Program-made: the position numbers and the translations under genes
The notes under the pieces: model-generated
Databases searched by the model: none
Told to the model about the DNA's origin: nothing
The model's input: the letters and a program-made list of their open reading frames with translations, nothing else
NCBI GenBank assembly: GCA_947456965.1
Contig: CANGTU010000015.1
Location: forward strand, 1 to 64,000
Reading direction: 5' to 3'
Length of the DNA: 64,000 nt
Source of the DNA: Flavobacteriales bacterium
Lineage (GTDB): Bacteria; Bacteroidota; Bacteroidia; Flavobacteriales_D; Sanyastnellaceae
Shown: positions 61,189 to 64,000 of the stretch, one piece after another
Layout: each line of letters starts with the position of its first letter
Position numbering within the stretch: position 1 is the stretch's first letter

Positions 61189-63045
61189 TCAACCGGGCAG
61201 AAGCCTCGGACGAAGCTCCAGCGTATGCTGCCTCGGTGCATCCGGAGATACATTGACCTGAAAGACATACACCATCTTTTTCGTCACCACGAGATTAGGA
61301 TTATCAGGTGAACGCAGGGTGAGGAAAAGTTCGAGTTGTGCCATGCCATCACCGCCCTCAGGCAACAAGGAAAAACTGAACTGCGCATCGGTGATTTGCT
61401 CATTGTCCAGTCCTATGCCGCCAGTCACCTCTGCGGCCACCTCATTGCGACCATCCGCCACGAGTTTCCATCCACCCAAATCGAGCTTCACCGTGAAACG
61501 GTTCTCCCCCTGACTCACAAGCACTGAATCGTGATACACCTGATCACCGGTAGCCAGCACTTCCGAACCATACAGCACGTGCTCAGTGGGCTGAAATCCT
61601 ATTGTCGACGTTGATCCCTTCCGCGGCTGCACCATGCGCAGAACGTGATTACCCGCATCCACCACCAGCAAGCTGCCATTGAAGGCAACCACATCGGCAG
61701 GCGAATGGAACTGCGCCGCAGATCCCTTGCCATCAGACCAACCGGATGAGCCATTTCCGCAAATAATGCTAACCTCTCCCTGATGAATCAAACCCACGAT
61801 ATGATTCAAGGCATCTGCAAAATAGACCTTACCACGAAACTCACATACGGCAGTGGCCTTGTACTGCCTGCCTGATGCCGCATAAATTTCATCTGTAATC
61901 CAGCCGGATCCGCCTTCCTTGCGGCGGCTTAGCCACACAGATCCATCAGTCATCGTTGTATAGATGCCCTTACTTCCTGCCGCCACGCGACTCACTATGC
62001 TGCGACAACCCCATTCCCTCCGGTCCATCGGAAAATCAGCGATAGCCTTGCCATAACCTGTGAGCGCATTGAGCTCAAGCAATTGGTTGGTGGATGCTGT
62101 TAGTACGTATAGCAGACTGCCTGACACATCTACATCCACCGGCAAGCCCACCGGCGTGAGAGCCCCCTTCACGCTATCCAGCGGCTGTGCAGGCGACTTG
62201 CCATTGCCCGCCAACGTCATCATCAGGGCATTCGCCGGATCAGCCAGTCGCACGCGATGATTGCCAGGATCAGCGATGAAGAGCTCACCAGAATCGCCCC
62301 ATGCACTTCCCGCCGGATTGCGGAGCCGCATGCTGAAGCCCGCGCCATCAGCATAACCCGGCAGACCATTTCCGATGAACCCCGTGGGCGAACCATCACC
62401 GTCCACAAGCACCAACCGGTGGTGAGCCGGCTCTGTAATCGCGATCACACCATCAGACCGAACCGCTGCGGACGTGGGAAACTCGACAATAGGATCAGCG
62501 AGACGCATGGGATCTTCCGACGGACGAATCTGCCAGGGCGACATCTCATTCAGGATAGCCGGTGTTCTGATCCACTCCTCCATCGTCGAGAGGCACAGCT
62601 CAATAGCGGCCAAGCCCTCCCCCGAAAACTCAGGATAGGTGCTGTTTCGGTAGAGCAACACCGAGGGTACAGAGGGAACAAAGGAACTGATAGCCGACAG
62701 ATCATCGGTGACCAGAACAGGATGCGTAAGTCCATACTGCTGAACATAACGCAGCAAACCCAATCGGCTCAGCCCCTGAGATGCATCCACTTTCCATATA
62801 CTGATCAGTTGTATATACTGAAACTGGGTAGTCAGCTCCTGCATCTTCTGTACCTCCGAAAGCACCTCAGTGCAGCCTGGGTGCCAGACCACTACACATA
62901 CGCCCTTGCCGGATACATTCTGCATGCGCAATGGATAATCTGTATTAAGCCAGATACCGGTGGCAGGCAATTCATCACCGGCCGTCTGGCTCCACATCAC
63001 AGGTGAGCCCAGCAACGCCAGTATCAGGATCATCAGTTTTCTCAT
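61189..63045 (-). CDS. Secreted thioredoxin-like/NHL-repeat protein (NHLRC2-like)
   Basis: A 618-residue exported protein. The ATG at 63045 gives the signal peptide 'LMILILALLGSPVMWSQ'. Residues about 30-160 look like a thioredoxin-fold domain ('VCVVVWHPGCTEVLSEVQKM', 'YIQLISIWKVDASQGL', 'HPVLVTDD', 'SVPSVLLYRN'). A CxxC pair is missing: only one Cys is at the active-site loop. From about 190, NHL propeller repeats occur ('GVIAITEPAHHRLVLVDGDG', 'GELFIADPGNHRVRLAD', 'GSLLVVDAGNHVLRMVQP'). The order thioredoxin-NHL-beta-sandwich is that of NHLRC2. Function is unknown. A perfect TACTTTTG box (63090-63097, minus strand) lies 44 nt upstream. Confidence 0.85.
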   Translation of the reverse strand: MRKLMILILALLGSPVMWSQTAGDELPATGIWLNTDYPLRMQNVSGKGVCVVVWHPGCTEVLSEVQKMQELTTQFQYIQLISIWKVDASQGLSRLGLLRYVQQYGLTHPVLVTDDLSAISSFVPSVPSVLLYRNSTYPEFSGEGLAAIELCLSTMEEWIRTPAILNEMSPWQIRPSEDPMRLADPIVEFPTSAAVRSDGVIAITEPAHHRLVLVDGDGSPTGFIGNGLPGYADGAGFSMRLRNPAGSAWGDSGELFIADPGNHRVRLADPANALMMTLAGNGKSPAQPLDSVKGALTPVGLPVDVDVSGSLLYVLTASTNQLLELNALTGYGKAIADFPMDRREWGCRSIVSRVAAGSKGIYTTMTDGSVWLSRRKEGGSGWITDEIYAASGRQYKATAVCEFRGKVYFADALNHIVGLIHQGEVSIICGNGSSGWSDGKGSAAQFHSPADVVAFNGSLLVVDAGNHVLRMVQPRKGSTSTIGFQPTEHVLYGSEVLATGDQVYHDSVLVSQGENRFTVKLDLGGWKLVADGRNEVAAEVTGGIGLDNEQITDAQFSFSLLPEGGDGMAQLELFLTLRSPDNPNLVVTKKMVYVFQVNVSPDAPRQHTLELRPRLLPG

Positions 63046-63089
63046 AGGACGAATCAGGATGCAGCCTGCAGGATCGCAGCATACGCAGA

Positions 63090-63097
63090 CAAAAGTA
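63090..63097 (-). promoter_or_regulatory. -7 promoter box (TACTTTTG) of the NHL-repeat gene
   Basis: A perfect TAnnTTTG on the minus strand, 44 nt before the ATG at 63045, placed after the rplT terminator. Confidence 0.4.
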
Positions 63098-63137
63098 GTC
63101 TCCGGCGGCACTCCAGCCGACCTGCGACCATTACCCA

Positions 63138-63168
63138 TAAAAAAAGCCGCCCAAATGGACGGCCTTTT
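63138..63168 (-). terminator. Rho-independent terminator of the infC-rpmI-rplT operon
   Basis: On the minus strand a 7-bp stem (63157-63163 with 63146-63152, one G-U pair) with a 4-nt loop is followed by a run of T (complement of 63138-63145). It starts about 20 nt past the rplT stop. Confidence 0.85.
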
Positions 63169-63186
63169 CAGGAAGAGTCATCAGCA

Positions 63187-63531
63187 TTACTTCACTTTCT
63201 CCACCACGGCCTTGAACGCATCCGGATGGTTCATGGCGAGATCAGCGAGCACCTTGCGGTTGAGCTCAACGCCGCTCTTGTGGAGCTTACCCATGAATTC
63301 GGAATACGACAGACCGTGCTGGCGGGCACCGGCATTGATCCGGGCAATCCACAACGTGCGAAAGTCACGCTTGCGGAGCTTGCGGCCTACATAAGCGTAG
63401 GTCAGCGCCTTTTCTACGGAATTCTTGGCTACGGTGTACACGTTTTTCCGTGAACCGAAATAGCCCTTGGCGAGCTTCAGGATCTTCTTCCTGCGTGCCC
63501 TTGATGCCACTGCATTTTTACTTCTTGGCAT
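63187..63531 (-). CDS. rplT: 50S ribosomal protein L20
   Basis: A 114-residue ribosomal protein: '[24 protein letters not shown]', '[55 protein letters not shown]', '[17 protein letters not shown]'. L20 binds 23S rRNA early in large-subunit assembly and in other bacteria represses its own operon by binding the leader. It is last in the order infC-rpmI-rplT and is followed by a terminator. Confidence 0.97.
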   Translation of the reverse strand: MPRSKNAVASRARRKKILKLAKGYFGSRKNVYTVAKNSVEKALTYAYVGRKLRKRDFRTLWIARINAGARQHGLSYSEFMGKLHKSGVELNRKVLADLAMNHPDAFKAVVEKVK

Positions 63532-63628
63532 GTGTGAGTTTGTTTTTTGGACGGAGGTGCATCTGGTGTGACTTAATACCTGCGACCGGGTTAAACATGA
63601 CCGTTACCGGTTTGTAAGCCCGAAGGCT
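63532..63628 (-). other. rpmI-rplT spacer with a short UUCG hairpin
   Basis: A 97-nt spacer. Directly after the rpmI stop, the minus strand can form AGCC-UUCG-GGCU (63617-63628), a short stem with a very stable UUCG tetraloop. It lacks a T-tract, so it is not a standard terminator. It might be a processing or L20-binding element. Confidence 0.35.
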
Positions 63629-63826
63629 TTAGGGCACGAGCAACTGAGCCCTGATTGATTTCGCATCAGAAGGATGAACGAGCGCATCATTTCCAAGGTT
63701 ACGCTTCCGCTTGGTCGCTTTCTTGGTCAGGATGTGACGCAGGAACGCCTTCTTACGCTTGATCTTGCCGGTACCTGTCAGCTTGAAACGCTTCTTGGCG
63801 CCGGACTTGGTCTTCGCTTTTGGCAT
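63629..63826 (-). CDS. rpmI: 50S ribosomal protein L35
   Basis: A 65-residue ribosomal protein with the family sequence '[28 protein letters not shown]' and '[28 protein letters not shown]'. The length is typical. It lies 26 nt after the infC stop and 97 nt before rplT in the conserved operon. Confidence 0.97.
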   Translation of the reverse strand: MPKAKTKSGAKKRFKLTGTGKIKRKKAFLRHILTKKATKRKRNLGNDALVHPSDAKSIRAQLLVP

Positions 63827-63852
63827 TTTACTATCTGGTTTTACAAATTGAA

Positions 63853-64000
63853 TTACTTCTTCTTGGGTGTAATCACCACAAACATCTTCTTTCCTTCCAG
63901 CTTCGGCAGCAGCTCGGGAATACCCAGTTCCGCAAGCTCCTGAATGAACCGGAGCAACAGAATTTCTCCCCGCTCCTTGAACACAATGCTCCGTCCCTTG
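63853..64000 (-). CDS. infC: Translation initiation factor IF-3, C-terminal part (5' end outside window)
   Basis: The minus strand from the window edge to a TAA at 63853-63855 reads in one frame as the end of IF-3: '[25 protein letters not shown]', then '[23 protein letters not shown]'. This is the C-terminal domain that binds the 30S subunit, and the lysine-rich end is typical. The N-terminal domain and start codon lie beyond base 64000. Position upstream of rpmI and rplT confirms the call. Confidence 0.9.
   Translation of the reverse strand, partial: KGRSIVFKERGEILLLRFIQELAELGIPELLPKLEGKKMFVVITPKKK

Noticed and set aside
1-64000. CRISPR arrays, IS elements, prophage genes, toxin-antitoxin or defence systems
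   Set aside because: No regularly spaced repeats, transposase or integrase genes, attachment-site repeats or defence-type domains were seen on either strand.
1-64000. tRNA or rRNA genes
   Set aside because: No cloverleaf with a T-loop GTTCGA-type motif or rRNA segment was recognised; gaps between genes are nearly all too short.

Overview
The window is chromosomal DNA of a Bacteroidota bacterium, most likely Flavobacteriia/Flavobacteriales-like. The evidence is two secreted proteins with the gliding-motility-associated C-terminal domain (CHU_C, IPNSFTPN motif) of the type IX secretion system, a TonB receptor with a carboxypeptidase-like N-terminal domain, BshC (bacillithiol), GSCFA and DUF1015/DUF2279/DUF4476/DUF5916 proteins. 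Promoter-like boxes of the Bacteroidota form TAnnTTTG also sit just in front of start codons. Base composition is moderately GC-rich for the phylum. Genes are packed almost without gaps; there is no tRNA or rRNA gene, IS element, prophage or CRISPR array, and no gene-free stretch longer than 300 bases.

Layout. 0-8.5 kb: the end of a B12-binding MerR regulator (CarH type), an ECF sigma factor, a methyltransferase, a large T9SS adhesin-like protein, a CpeT-family lipoprotein, asparagine synthase and small proteins. 8.5-13.3 kb: minus-strand operon dapD-glycosyltransferase-GSCFA, then ruvX tail-to-tail with bshC. 13.3-16.6 kb: minus-strand cassette ECF sigma, anti-sigma, beta-barrel protein and T9SS protein. 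16.7-21.8 kb: divergent DUF5916 protein and TonB receptor. 21.8-28.9 kb: ABC exporter, secreted choice-of-anchor-B protein, TIGR01777 oxidoreductase plus photolyase, class III CoA-transferase. 28.9-34.6 kb: minus-strand polysaccharide export operon (wza-wzc-rfbC-wecA-like-lytic transglycosylase). 34.7-41.9 kb: CoA-binding protein, GNAT, mltG, two hybrid histidine kinases, DUF2279. 42-46.8 kb: histone-H1-like protein, CHAP hydrolase, exo/endonuclease-phosphatase lipoprotein, orphan oligopeptide-binding lipoprotein, ACMSD. 46.8-51 kb: M23 peptidase and a coiled-coil protein-zapA-(structured RNA)-rny block. 51-58.6 kb: C2-like lipoprotein, O-antigen-type flippase, DUF4476, then serC-serA and a fused DUF1015-YggS gene. 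58.7-64 kb: recA, TPR lipoprotein, NHL-repeat protein and the minus-strand infC-rpmI-rplT operon, with infC cut by the window edge.

How it fits together. The identifiable functions are mostly housekeeping (Asn, Lys and Ser synthesis, Holliday junction and recombination repair, RNase Y, ribosomal proteins) plus envelope building (export operon, LPS-type glycosyltransferase, flippase, MltG, MltD, M23, CHAP). I found no defence island or obviously new multi-gene system. The most unusual items are the DUF1015-YggS fusion behind serC-serA, the extreme tail-to-tail gene packing (nine of twelve convergent pairs are separated by no more than 4 nt or overlap, three of them meeting at TGATCA), the TAnnTTTG boxes so close to start codons that very short or absent leaders are implied, and the sigma/anti-sigma/barrel/T9SS cassette.
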